64,000 bases of DNA from an uncultured Alteromonadaceae bacterium (GTDB lineage Bacteria; Pseudomonadota; Gammaproteobacteria; Enterobacterales; Alteromonadaceae): assembly GCA_947494925.1 (NCBI GenBank), contig CANLWS010000006.1, forward strand, positions 124,001 through 188,000, written 5' to 3'. The position numbers and the translations under genes are program-made. A model generated the notes under the pieces. It was not told the DNA's origin. It saw only the letters and a list, made by a program, of their open reading frames with translations, and searched no databases. Positions within the stretch are counted from its first letter, which is position 1. Every line of letters begins with the position of its first letter. This document shows positions 35,793 through 44,730 of this stretch, in pieces.

Positions 35793-37490
35793 ATGTCTAA
35801 ACTGAGCGAAATTAAACGAGCTTGGTGGAAAGAAGCTGTGGTTTATCAAATCTACCCGCGAAGTTTCCAAGATAGCAACGGTGATGGCATTGGTGATATA
35901 AGAGGGATCATCCAGCGACTCGATTATATTGAAAGCCTTGGTATTGACGTGGTTTGGCTAAATCCTATTTATTGTTCACCAAATGATGACAATGGTTACG
36001 ATATTTCAGACTATCGCAATATCATGCAAGAGTTCGGTACGATGTCGGACTTTGACGAATTACTCTCTGGAATGCATCAGCGAGGCATTAAAGTCGTGAT
36101 GGATTTGGTCGTGAATCATTCAAGTGACGAACATAAATGGTTTAAACAGTCACGTTCTTCCAGAGACAATCCCTATCGGGATTATTATCATTGGTGGCCC
36201 GCCGAAAAAGGAGAACCTCCCTATCGCTGGAGTTACTTTGCTAAATCCGGGACCGCCTGGAAATATGAAGAACAGACCAATGCTTACTATCTTCATTACT
36301 TTTCGGAAAAACAACCTGATCTGAATTGGGAGAATCCTCAGCTCAGGGCTGAGATTTACGACATGATGCACTTTTGGTTTAAAAAAGGCATCGACGGCTT
36401 TCGCATGGACGTGATTACCTTTATTTCCAAGCATGAAGGCTATCCTGAATTTCCAGAAGAAATTCAGGGCGCAAAGATGATTGACTGGTATGCCAAAGGA
36501 CCTCGACTTCATGAATTTCTGCACGAAATGAATAGAGAAGTTCTCCAGCATTACGATGTGATGACTGTTGCAGAAGGTCCGGGTACTAAAACAGATAATG
36601 TCCTGCAGCTTGTCGATGAAAATCGCCAAGAACTCAATATGAGTTATCATTTTGACCATCAATCTATTGGTGTTGGTGAGCGATTTATTATCAATGAGGA
36701 CTATCAGAACCTGGTTAAATTTAAAACGATACTAAGCGAATGGGACGAAGCCTTGTCTAAGCATGGGTGGAATACTATTTATCTGGGAAATCATGACTTC
36801 CCAAGGATGGTCACACGGTGGGCAAATGATTCCCCTCAATGGCGTACAACAGCATCGAAGATGTTAACTACCTTTTTATTGTCAATGCGCGGAACACCAT
36901 ACTATTTTATGGGTGATGAAATAGGGATGAGCAACATCAAATTTGACCACATTGGCGATTATCAGGATTTAATGACAATAAATTGGTACAACCTGACGAA
37001 AGAGGAAGGTGGTAACATTAAGGAATTTATTGATTCCCATAAACTTTGTGCCAGAGACAATGCGCGTACACCTTTTCAATGGGATAAAAGTAAACATGCT
37101 GGCTTTAGTCAAAGTGCCCCATGGATAAAAGTTAATCCCAATTATGTTGAAGTAAATGTGGCAAATCAACAGGATGATCCCCTGTCTGAACTCAATTATT
37201 TCAGGCAAATGATCAAGCTCCGGAAACAATATCTGACTCTGATTTACGGTCGTTATGAATTATTGTTACCTGATCATGAAAAGATATACGCATATTTACG
37301 CGAGTTAGACGAGGAGCAATTGTTGGTGATACTTAATTTTTCAGACGAAACCTCAAGTTTTCAATCGGATAAGATCAACGGTCTCAAGCAGGCAGAGGTT
37401 TTAATCAATAATTATAAAAACTATATTTGTGATATCAATGAAGTCGTTGCTCTGCAACCCTATCAAAGTATTATCCTCCGCTTGCGGTAA
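35793..37490 (+). CDS. GH13 alpha-glucosidase (oligo-1,6-glucosidase/sucrase type)
   Basis: The 565-residue cytoplasmic protein starts WWKEAVVYQIYPRSFQDSNGDG and has the GH13 conserved regions: DLVVNHSSDEH, GFRMDVITF (nucleophile Asp206), VAEGPG (acid/base Glu261) and YLGNHDFPRMV. NGDGIGDIRGI provides the calcium loop of the oligo-1,6-glucosidase/alpha-glucosidase group. It probably hydrolyses alpha-glucosides brought in by the neighbouring transporter. It ends one base before the convergent halogenase gene stop at 37492. The exact substrate (sucrose, maltose, isomaltose) is not evident. Confidence 0.9.
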   Translation: MSKLSEIKRAWWKEAVVYQIYPRSFQDSNGDGIGDIRGIIQRLDYIESLGIDVVWLNPIYCSPNDDNGYDISDYRNIMQEFGTMSDFDELLSGMHQRGIKVVMDLVVNHSSDEHKWFKQSRSSRDNPYRDYYHWWPAEKGEPPYRWSYFAKSGTAWKYEEQTNAYYLHYFSEKQPDLNWENPQLRAEIYDMMHFWFKKGIDGFRMDVITFISKHEGYPEFPEEIQGAKMIDWYAKGPRLHEFLHEMNREVLQHYDVMTVAEGPGTKTDNVLQLVDENRQELNMSYHFDHQSIGVGERFIINEDYQNLVKFKTILSEWDEALSKHGWNTIYLGNHDFPRMVTRWANDSPQWRTTASKMLTTFLLSMRGTPYYFMGDEIGMSNIKFDHIGDYQDLMTINWYNLTKEEGGNIKEFIDSHKLCARDNARTPFQWDKSKHAGFSQSAPWIKVNPNYVEVNVANQQDDPLSELNYFRQMIKLRKQYLTLIYGRYELLLPDHEKIYAYLRELDEEQLLVILNFSDETSSFQSDKINGLKQAEVLINNYKNYICDINEVVALQPYQSIILRLR

Positions 37491-37491
37491 T

Positions 37492-38979
37492 TTAGAATTT
37501 GCCTTGCGGAGAAAAGTTAAGAATGCAGCTACTAAATAAATCACCAATACCATTGTCCTTAAACAGATCACCTGTTCCAGGTTGATTGCTTGCCAACTCT
37601 GGGAAGGCACCATAGCCAGCCAGTAAACAATGCCATGACGCAGCACTAAAATGTGTTGCGATACCTTGTCGGTTAATTTCTTTGCATATATCTTCTTTTT
37701 TGTACCAAACATTTAGCAGTTGAATTAATGAATCAGATAGCATTGTGTTCTCTCTATTAGCTTGCCAGTATTCGCTATCTGTTCGCGTGTTTAACTTATA
37801 GTGTGTAACGATATAGTCCCGAATACGTTCAAAACGTTCTGTGATTTGTTGATTATATTTTTGCTGATTAATATTACTAAATTCAGCGGATTCAAACTCA
37901 TCCATAAAAATTTCAGCACTAATTTGCACCAAGTGCAAAGCAGTTGCTTCTAGCGGTTCAATAAATCCTTGTGACAAACCAAGCGCAAGACAGTTCTTGT
38001 ACCAATGATGTTCCACCTGCCCAACGCGCATTTTTAAATGACTCGCTTCTGTTTGTGCCTCACATAATCCTAAATGTTTGCGTAACTCAAATTCTGCGGC
38101 GTCTTTGTCCTGAAAGTCAGAGCTATAAACGTACCCATTCCCAGTCCGATGTCTCAATGGAATTTGCCAGGCCCAACCATTAGATAATGCTGTGGCGACA
38201 GTTTCTACGGGAGGTTTCTCCTGCCCGTTAGTCGGTAATACAACAGCCGAGTCATTGAATAAATTTTCTTTAAAAGACTTAAAGTTAACGCCAAGTGTTT
38301 TTGCATGTAAAATTGAAGCGAATCCGCTACAGTCAACGTAAAAATCTGCAGAAACTTTCTGACCCTCTTCACCGACTAATTCACTGATACTTCCATCAGC
38401 ATGTTTTTTAACATCAATGATTTTAACCAGTTGATGTTCTACTCCATTATTGATGGCATGCTTAGAAAGAAAATCACCTAACATAGCCGAATCAAAGTGA
38501 TAGCCATATTCAATTCTGAAGGAAAAATTTTCAGGCGTTATAGGAGATAATTTGTGTTGTGCCAACCAGGCATTAAACAAGAACTTTTCCGGTCGGACTT
38601 CAACATCCAACCCTAACCTCCTTGTGTAGCAATTCGTAAAAAATGGACGTTCACTAAAAGTGTCTAATTGAGAAATAAAAGGATGACTATATTGATTAAT
38701 AATACTCGCCGGGCTCCAACCATCAAATCGTATATTAACTTTGTAAGTGGCATTGCAAGCAGGCATCCACTCTGACTCTGAAATTTGCATATCCGAAAAA
38801 AAACGTTTTAGCGTAGGGGTAGATCCTTCACCTACCCCAATGATATCGATATCCGGCGCCTCAATCAGGGTGATTTTAACATTCTTGTTTTCCCATCTAT
38901 TTGACATCAAGTTGGCACATATCCATCCAGCTGTGCCACCTCCAACTATTGCTATATGGAAGGGGACTTTATCAGGCAT
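37492..38979 (-). CDS. Flavin-dependent tryptophan-halogenase-family protein (second of two)
   Basis: The 495-residue protein has the FAD-binding GGGTAGWICA motif, the catalytic Lys in ACNATYKVNIRF, the Glu partner in SQGFIEPLEATALH, and the GWAWQIPL sequence of the halogenase tryptophan motif W-x-W-x-I-P that blocks monooxygenase activity. All elements of an active halogenase are therefore present. Members found with TonB-dependent receptors often accept indole-like compounds in vitro, but natural substrates are unknown. It overlaps the preceding halogenase gene by 8 bp and belongs to the TonB-receptor operon. Confidence 0.85.
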   Translation of the reverse strand: MPDKVPFHIAIVGGGTAGWICANLMSNRWENKNVKITLIEAPDIDIIGVGEGSTPTLKRFFSDMQISESEWMPACNATYKVNIRFDGWSPASIINQYSHPFISQLDTFSERPFFTNCYTRRLGLDVEVRPEKFLFNAWLAQHKLSPITPENFSFRIEYGYHFDSAMLGDFLSKHAINNGVEHQLVKIIDVKKHADGSISELVGEEGQKVSADFYVDCSGFASILHAKTLGVNFKSFKENLFNDSAVVLPTNGQEKPPVETVATALSNGWAWQIPLRHRTGNGYVYSSDFQDKDAAEFELRKHLGLCEAQTEASHLKMRVGQVEHHWYKNCLALGLSQGFIEPLEATALHLVQISAEIFMDEFESAEFSNINQQKYNQQITERFERIRDYIVTHYKLNTRTDSEYWQANRENTMLSDSLIQLLNVWYKKEDICKEINRQGIATHFSAASWHCLLAGYGAFPELASNQPGTGDLFKDNGIGDLFSSCILNFSPQGKF

Positions 38980-40462
38980 GTGTATATCGCTTTAAAAAGT
39001 CGTCGTGTGTGAGCATTTTATCCAAAGGCTGCCGTTTTGCAGTCAACACTTTATCCATTATCGACAGAAGATCTGATTCAGAAACGACTTTTGCGGCTGG
39101 GTGAAAGTCCATAGGTTTTATCCCTTGCCCCAACATTACCTGTAACCAGGATGCATCTCTGAAAATATCATTATTAGTATTAAAAACCGCTGCAGATTCT
39201 CTGAACATATCAATCTTCTGTTGCAATCTTTGTGGGATAGTCATATTGCGCATATCCTGCCAAAAATCTGAATCTTCACGTTCATTCACGTGGTAATGCA
39301 GGATAATAAAATCGGCGATTGTCTCAAATTCTTGTTTTGATTCTTCATTGTAGTGTTCGGATATAGCAGGTGTTATACCTTGATTAGGGAACATTTTAAG
39401 CAGTCTCACAATAGCCGATTGAATCAAGTGAATACTGGTAGATTCAAGTGGTTCCAGAAAACCACTTGAAAGCCCTATTGCCACTACGTTTTTAAACCAT
39501 TGCTCTGAGGTCCTACCCGTTTCAAATTGTATTTTTCTTGGTTCATCCAGAGGATCAGAATCAAGATTATTCATCAAAGACTCTAATGCTCTGTCTTCAT
39601 CACAATAACGGGAGCTATACACGATCCCATTACCTGTTCGATGTGTTAGTGGAATACGCCACTGCCAGCCGAATTGATGAGCAATACTTCGAGTGTAAGG
39701 AGGAGTATGATCAAAGCGCTCTGAAGGCACAGCAAACGCGCTGTCTGCTGGAAGGTACTTTGCCCAACTTTCGTATTTTACTCCAAGTGTTTTCCGAATG
39801 AGTAACCCTCTGAAACCCGTGCAATCAATAAACAGGTCACCTTTTACACATTCACCACTTTTAAGCGTAAGGCTGTCAATAAATCCGCTTTCCGGATCTG
39901 TGACTATTTCTTCAATCAATCCTTCTGTTCTTATCACTCCTGACTTAGTTGCTATCTTCCGCAAATACTGTCCATATAGCGACGAATCAAAATGATAGGC
40001 GTAGGGCATTTCATACACAGGGTTTTGTGTATTTATTTTATTAAACACTCCTTTCTCACAACACAGATAATTGAGGTCAAAATCCCATAACGAATCTTTT
40101 AAACCCGCTTTGTTTGCCCGAAGCCAGAAGTGCTGAAAACTACAAAACCCAAGGTTGGCTCCCGGTGCTCCAAAAGTATGATAGTAACTTTCGCCCTGTG
40201 CCCGCCAATTCTCAAATTTTATTCCCAGCTTTATCGTTCCTTTGGTTTCGCGAAGGAACTCTTTTTCGTCTAATCCAAGATATTGATTAAAAATTTGAAT
40301 AGGAGGAATTGTGGCCTCCCCTACTCCAACAATACCTATATCATCAGATTCTATTAACTGAATTTTAACCTGATTTTGTAAAACTTTACTCAGAAGTGAC
40401 GCCGTCATCCAACCCGCTGTACCGCCGCCTGCTATAACAACTTTTCGAACAGGCTTGTGCAT
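38972..40462 (-). CDS. Flavin-dependent tryptophan-halogenase-family protein (first of two)
   Basis: The 496-residue homolog of the next gene. It has the FAD motif GGGTAGWMTA, the catalytic Lys in KGTIKLGIKF, SSGFLEPLESTSIHL with the partner Glu, and FGWQWRIPLTHRTGNG as the W-x-W-x-I-P motif. Its N-terminal FAD region (GEATIPPIQIFNQYLG) is closer to classical PrnA/RebH than that of its neighbour. It follows the TonB-dependent receptor with a 132-bp gap holding a hairpin, and overlaps the second halogenase by 8 bp, so both are translated together. Confidence 0.85.
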   Translation of the reverse strand: MHKPVRKVVIAGGGTAGWMTASLLSKVLQNQVKIQLIESDDIGIVGVGEATIPPIQIFNQYLGLDEKEFLRETKGTIKLGIKFENWRAQGESYYHTFGAPGANLGFCSFQHFWLRANKAGLKDSLWDFDLNYLCCEKGVFNKINTQNPVYEMPYAYHFDSSLYGQYLRKIATKSGVIRTEGLIEEIVTDPESGFIDSLTLKSGECVKGDLFIDCTGFRGLLIRKTLGVKYESWAKYLPADSAFAVPSERFDHTPPYTRSIAHQFGWQWRIPLTHRTGNGIVYSSRYCDEDRALESLMNNLDSDPLDEPRKIQFETGRTSEQWFKNVVAIGLSSGFLEPLESTSIHLIQSAIVRLLKMFPNQGITPAISEHYNEESKQEFETIADFIILHYHVNEREDSDFWQDMRNMTIPQRLQQKIDMFRESAAVFNTNNDIFRDASWLQVMLGQGIKPMDFHPAAKVVSESDLLSIMDKVLTAKRQPLDKMLTHDDFLKRYTHA

Positions 40463-40525
40463 ATTTGGACCTTATAAATTGAATCGGTTTAGTGAACTTT
40501 AAAAGGTATTCAAGTAAATGTAAAA

Positions 40526-40579
40526 AAGACCTCAATATCAATTCGAACAGGAATGAATTCAAATGGATAAAGAGGTCTT
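40526..40579 (-). terminator. Long hairpin with T-run between TonB receptor and halogenases (attenuator)
   Basis: AAGACCTC (40526-40533) and GAGGTCTT (40572-40579) form an outer 8-bp stem, with an inner ATTC/GAAT pairing. Read on the minus strand the stem ends in GAGGTCTTTTTT, like an intrinsic terminator. It sits between the receptor stop (40595) and the first halogenase start (40462), so it may let only part of the transcripts continue. Confidence 0.5.
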
Positions 40580-40594
40580 CCCACGGGACTAGTC

Positions 40595-43534
40595 TCAATA
40601 AAACGAATAGTTAAAATTCAGCAAATAAGAAGGACCGAATTGGCGTCGGGTTGTCACAATACCATTATCATCTACTGTTTCTTCGTCCACGTCTGTCAGG
40701 TTAGTGCCCTGAAGTGATATGCGCAGGCCCTCCAGATATTCAATCCCGGAATCAGCAAAATCATAACTGATTTGGGCGTCAACTAATGTCACACCATCAC
40801 GGGTGGCCTCGGTTATTTTGTTTGAGCCACCGCGCTCGTATGTTAAGAACTCAGACCGATCAGTTGCTGCAATACGAATTTCGAAACCGCCCATGGAGTA
40901 GTAAGTTGTCAGTGAATACACTTCGTCAGACTGCCCTGGAATTTTTGAACCATTATCGAGTTCCGCATCAATGTATGTTGCTGAAGCTGCTACACCGAAA
41001 CCTTCAAGGGCACTCGAGAACATACCGAAAGGTACATTTGCTGTAAATTCTAAACCATCAACACTGCCAGTTAAGCCATCTTCAAAGAAAGCAAAAGTTC
41101 CAAAGTCTGGAGGAGTGATAGTGTCGCCAATATTGTAAGGAACGTTAGCCGGGCCGTAGAGCCGTGTTTCTTCGGCAACTCGATCATGGAAACCGGGAAT
41201 AAAGTAATCTGCCCCGCTGTTGGTTGGATCATTTCTGAAATTGATCAACTCACCGCTAGCAGACGCGTCATTTGTCCAATTAGTCAGATCCTTATAGAAG
41301 AAGGTAGCAGAGAAATAACCTTCATCTTCAAAGTAATGCTCGTATGCTAAATCGAAGTTATTTGCTTCGAGTGGGCGTAGTCTCGGGTTACCTTCAGCTT
41401 TAGACCAGGGCGTTCCGAAGTTTTGTACATCTTCTATACTATTCGGTATCGCTATCAATTCTATGTTCTGATTAAATTTAACAAAACCTGAAGCTTGCAT
41501 TTGGTCTATTCTTGCGCGACTAATAGATTTGTTAGCAGCAAAACGCACAAATTTACTCTCACCGACCTCCAGGGACATATTCAGACTAGGTAGTACATTC
41601 GAATAGTCGGCACCAATATCCCTTCGACAAGAATCATCGATTTGGTCATCATTGTTATCGTCACAAACTCGTAGGTTCGCACCGACTATTCCCAGAAAGC
41701 CCTGTGAAGACTGATCAGTTTCTACATATTGAACGCCAATATTACCTGTGAGAGGCAGGTCTCCGATCTCAGTGGCAAAATCCGCCTTAATGTATGCAGT
41801 AATTACTTCCTCTTCTACTACATAAGTATCACCTAATCGATCAGGTTCTAGCAGGCCAGCATCATTCTGTGTGTAGGTGCCGTCATTATATGGAGCAAAT
41901 CCATCATAAGCGACCACCTGACCTAATCCTGCCCAAGTCAGATCTGCAAGACCGAACACATATTCTGAAGGGATTGATGTAGAACTGGGATAACTAGCTG
42001 CAGTTGCAAAGAAGCCTTTATTATCCTTATCTTTGTATCGATCACTGTAGTTTATTCCAACCGTAAGTGATGTGAAGAATTCACCTTCGAGATACCCTTC
42101 TGCTTCGAGCCGTATAGTGGTCAATTCTTCTTCAAAGTCAGCAAAGTTCAAAAAGCCATCTTGTGCATTCAGGAAACTATAATTCAATGGATTTCCATCA
42201 GCATCTGTAGCGCCGTCTAACCTGGGAACATTGGTTGCAAACTGACTTTCAAGGCTTGCGAGTCCGCCTCCCCAAAATTGTGGGCCAGTTAACTGTAATG
42301 CCCCCTGATCAGCAAAGGCATCGAGACCTGTTGAGCCTGTAAAGAAAATTCCGTCGGGACTCATTATAAAGTCCCTTGTACCAAATTGATCATTAGTCAA
42401 AGTGCCTGAGCGCGCCAGGCCGGCATAAGACTCACCGCGGAGATCACGTTTTGTTGACTCACTTTTGGCCACATCTAACGAAACAGTCCAATCATCGTTT
42501 AATTGATACTCAATATTTAAGCCATAAACTTGCAGATCACCGTCTTTCTGAAGTGGATCCGTGCGCAATACCGGATTCGCACCCACCTGTGTTCCTGTAG
42601 AGTTGGCGCCACTCCCTGAAACTGAATCCGGGTCAACGTTAAAGGGTTCGATAAACCCACGTAGTACACCTGAATCTGAGTAATCTATATCAAGATAGTC
42701 AACGACGATATCCAGATTATCAGTTGGGTGAAATTGTAAAATGGCAGATAACGTATCGCGTTTTAATTCTGTACTTATTGATTGTGTATCTAAACCTGTT
42801 GGTAAAAAGATCCCCTGACCGTTATCTGCATATCCCCAAACACCATATTTTTGTTGATTATTGGGAGATTCAGTAGTTGCAATTGCAACTGCCAAACCAA
42901 TAGTGTCATCAGCAAATTTTTCTACAAAAGACAAAGATAGACGATGTCCCTTATTATCAAATTCCGGGTTATCTGAATCGCTGCCACTAATTTCATATAC
43001 GCCATTAATGGTAAAAGTTTCCTGAGCATTTAGCGGTCTGACGGTCTGGAGGTCTACTGTGCCACCGATACCCTGAACCAAAAGCGTTGCGTCGGTGGAT
43101 TTATAAATTGTCGCCCCGGTCATAATTTCAGAAGGATATAAGTCGTACTCTACACCTCTGTTATCACCGATTCCGATCAGTTCTCTACCGTTTAATGACG
43201 TCCCGACAAAATCTTCCTTAAAACCACGCACTGAAATACCAGAGGTTCTCCCCCCTACTCTTTCTCCAGCAAGACCAGGTAGGCGAGCTAAAGACTCAGC
43301 AATCGATGAATCGGGTAATTTTCCGATATCTTCCGCAGAAATCGCTTCTACAATAGAACTATTGTCCATTTTCACGGCCTGAGCTCGAATCAATGAACCA
43401 CGTATACCTTGAACAGAGATAACTTCTACATCATCAGCGGCTTCGTTTTCTTGTGTATACCCCTGACCAGAGTATATTGCAGCCGAAACAGCTACAGATA
43501 ATAACGCCGGTTTGAATAGTGTCTTTTTACTCAT
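40595..43534 (-). CDS. TonB-dependent outer-membrane receptor
   Basis: The 979-residue protein has a signal peptide (LLSVAVSAAIYSGQGYTQE), a TonB-box-like segment (VEVISVQGIRGSL), a plug domain (about 50-165; GKLPDSSIAESLARLPGLAGER, then ISVRGFKEDFVGTSLNGREL) and a 22-strand barrel ending in LLNFNYSFY with an aromatic last residue. The plug motif IAESLARLPG is that of TonB receptors linked to carbohydrate use in Caulobacter, Xanthomonas and Alteromonadales. Its position in the locus suggests uptake of sucrose or alpha-glucans through the outer membrane. An operator lies 90-103 bp upstream of its ATG. Confidence 0.93.
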   Translation of the reverse strand: MSKKTLFKPALLSVAVSAAIYSGQGYTQENEAADDVEVISVQGIRGSLIRAQAVKMDNSSIVEAISAEDIGKLPDSSIAESLARLPGLAGERVGGRTSGISVRGFKEDFVGTSLNGRELIGIGDNRGVEYDLYPSEIMTGATIYKSTDATLLVQGIGGTVDLQTVRPLNAQETFTINGVYEISGSDSDNPEFDNKGHRLSLSFVEKFADDTIGLAVAIATTESPNNQQKYGVWGYADNGQGIFLPTGLDTQSISTELKRDTLSAILQFHPTDNLDIVVDYLDIDYSDSGVLRGFIEPFNVDPDSVSGSGANSTGTQVGANPVLRTDPLQKDGDLQVYGLNIEYQLNDDWTVSLDVAKSESTKRDLRGESYAGLARSGTLTNDQFGTRDFIMSPDGIFFTGSTGLDAFADQGALQLTGPQFWGGGLASLESQFATNVPRLDGATDADGNPLNYSFLNAQDGFLNFADFEEELTTIRLEAEGYLEGEFFTSLTVGINYSDRYKDKDNKGFFATAASYPSSTSIPSEYVFGLADLTWAGLGQVVAYDGFAPYNDGTYTQNDAGLLEPDRLGDTYVVEEEVITAYIKADFATEIGDLPLTGNIGVQYVETDQSSQGFLGIVGANLRVCDDNNDDQIDDSCRRDIGADYSNVLPSLNMSLEVGESKFVRFAANKSISRARIDQMQASGFVKFNQNIELIAIPNSIEDVQNFGTPWSKAEGNPRLRPLEANNFDLAYEHYFEDEGYFSATFFYKDLTNWTNDASASGELINFRNDPTNSGADYFIPGFHDRVAEETRLYGPANVPYNIGDTITPPDFGTFAFFEDGLTGSVDGLEFTANVPFGMFSSALEGFGVAASATYIDAELDNGSKIPGQSDEVYSLTTYYSMGGFEIRIAATDRSEFLTYERGGSNKITEATRDGVTLVDAQISYDFADSGIEYLEGLRISLQGTNLTDVDEETVDDNGIVTTRRQFGPSYLLNFNYSFY

Positions 43535-43623
43535 GCTGTGTGCCTTTTATCGCGGTTATAGTGTGCCAACTTGTTAAACTAATGTTAATCCTAGTTAAAT
43601 TCAGCAAGGCGATCAAGCTTTTT

Positions 43624-43637
43624 CTTAAGCGTTTAAG
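43624..43637. promoter_or_regulatory. LacI-type operator upstream of the TonB receptor
   Basis: CTTAAGCGTTTAAG has five-base arms CTTAA/TTAAG and the central CG; it differs from CTTAAACGTTTAAG at one position. It is the best match to the shared operator in the window and lies 90 bp upstream of the receptor start. Confidence 0.7.
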
Positions 43638-43800
43638 TTTATATTTATCTATATCATAAAGGTGTTTTTAAGTTTTTCTGAAATTTTTTCTTAAAGGGTT
43701 TAGATTGAGTTGGTTAACCAAGTACTGAGAAAGCCTCTTTTGTCGAAAGAGTTCACCCCAAATAACGTATTGTGAATTTTCATGTGACAGCAATTATTGC

Positions 43801-43819
43801 TAACCATTAACTATGGTTA
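43801..43819. repeat. Perfect 7-bp inverted repeat upstream of the TonB receptor
   Basis: TAACCAT, five bases, ATGGTTA. It lies 267 bp upstream of the receptor and 200 bp upstream of the small gene at 44020. It is unrelated to the LacI-type palindrome and could be an operator for either gene. Confidence 0.35.
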
Positions 43820-44019
43820 AAAATATTAATTAGCAACTTGTGCAACTAATGCTATTCGGAAGGCGTATACAGACTTATGCAAGCTACAAACTTTTGTAAC
43901 CGTTCCTTGTTCATGTCTGGTTAATCGTTGTACTTGTATCTTAGCCATATAGATTCTGGCACGAAAGTCGCTTTTAACGCATTAGATTAACTAAGCGTCA
44001 AAATATTGGAGGATAGGTA

Positions 44020-44175
44020 ATGCGCATTAAAATACGAAAAGGTGGCCAAATAGAAAATGCCCCAAGGACAAAGCGTATTAAAATCTATCGCAGATCATCA
44101 GCGGTAGACCAATCACACAACAATGTTATACCTATTTCTTTCTATCTTGAAAAGAGCAAGGTTGCCAACCACTAA
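44020..44175 (+). CDS. Small basic protein, 51 residues, unknown
   Basis: A gene too small for usual ORF cut-offs. ATG 44020 is preceded by GGAGGATAGGTA, a near-ideal ribosome binding site, and the frame runs 51 codons to TAA at 44173. The protein begins MRIKIRKGGQIENAPRTKR and is strongly basic in its first half (nine Lys/Arg in 26), with a neutral C-terminus (VIPISFYLEKSKVANH). No domain is recognised. It is convergent with the FNR-controlled uspA gene (22 bp between ends). Coding status rests on the ribosome binding site and composition. Confidence 0.5.
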   Translation: MRIKIRKGGQIENAPRTKRIKIYRRSSAVDQSHNNVIPISFYLEKSKVANH

Positions 44176-44197
44176 TTTCCCTGATCTTTTAGGCTGG

Positions 44198-44632
44198 TCA
44201 AACCCTAACAGCAAGCACATCACATTTAGCGCCATGTAAAACACTGTTTGCTGTGGAACCTAACAATAATTTTAAACCGCTTTGACCGTGAGTTCCGATA
44301 ACTATTAGGTCTACATTTTTGGCCTCTGCCAGTTGGTGAATCTCATCTGCTGCATTGCCAAGTAATGCGTATACATTATCTGCTGGTATACCATGAGTAT
44401 TGGCTATTTCCGTCAACTGTTTTTTTGACTTCTCTAGCATATCTGACACAAAATCTTGCCCAATTTCCAAAGAATAGGGTTCAAAATATGCGTAAGGAAG
44501 TGTGACGTGTACCAGCAATAACTTGTCATCTGAATTTGCCAGTTTTAGGGCTCTGTTTATAACAGGCTGATAGCTTGAATAGGGATCCAGTGCAACGAGT
44601 ATATTCTTATAGTCGGGGGTTTCTACATGCAT
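44198..44632 (-). CDS. uspA: Universal stress protein (single UspA domain)
   Basis: The 144-residue protein is one Usp domain. The nucleotide-binding pattern is complete: early Asp (ILVALDPYSSY), and GTHGQSGLKLLLGSTANSVL for the G-x2-G-x9-G-S/T motif. It is closest to the E. coli UspA-type. The upstream region carries an FNR box in a class II position with a TTTAAT -10 element and AGGAG Shine-Dalgarno, so it is probably induced when oxygen falls. Confidence 0.9.
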   Translation of the reverse strand: MHVETPDYKNILVALDPYSSYQPVINRALKLANSDDKLLLVHVTLPYAYFEPYSLEIGQDFVSDMLEKSKKQLTEIANTHGIPADNVYALLGNAADEIHQLAEAKNVDLIVIGTHGQSGLKLLLGSTANSVLHGAKCDVLAVRV

Positions 44633-44658
44633 TTTGTTTACTCCTGAAAAGTAAATCT

Positions 44659-44699
44659 ATTAAAGCGTAGAATCAGAATATTAGATTGATCCAGGTCAA
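44659..44699 (-). promoter_or_regulatory. FNR-dependent class II promoter of uspA
   Basis: On the minus strand, TTGACCTGGATCAA (44699-44686) differs from TTGAT-N4-ATCAA at one position. Placing its centre at -41.5 puts TTTAAT (44664-44659) at the -10 position, five of six with TATAAT, and a transcription start near 44651, 18 bases before the ATG with a CAGGAGT ribosome binding site in between. Geometry and sequence both fit activation by FNR. Confidence 0.7.
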
Positions 44700-44730
44700 C
44701 CGAGATGCAAACTTGGTCGAAAACAGGGTT

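Larger units (their letters stand above)
43535..44019. other. Upstream region of the TonB receptor, regulatory
   Basis: 485 bp without a gene on the receptor side. It contains the LacI-type operator 43624-43637, a second weaker copy CTTAAAGGGTTTAG at 43690-43703, and the perfect inverted repeat TAACCAT-N5-ATGGTTA at 43801-43819, which is a different palindrome and may bind another regulator. Confidence 0.5.

Noticed and set aside
36150-36662. 170-codon open frame opposite the GH13 alpha-glucosidase
   Set aside because: Antisense to catalytic motifs of a clear enzyme; composition is that of a shadow frame.
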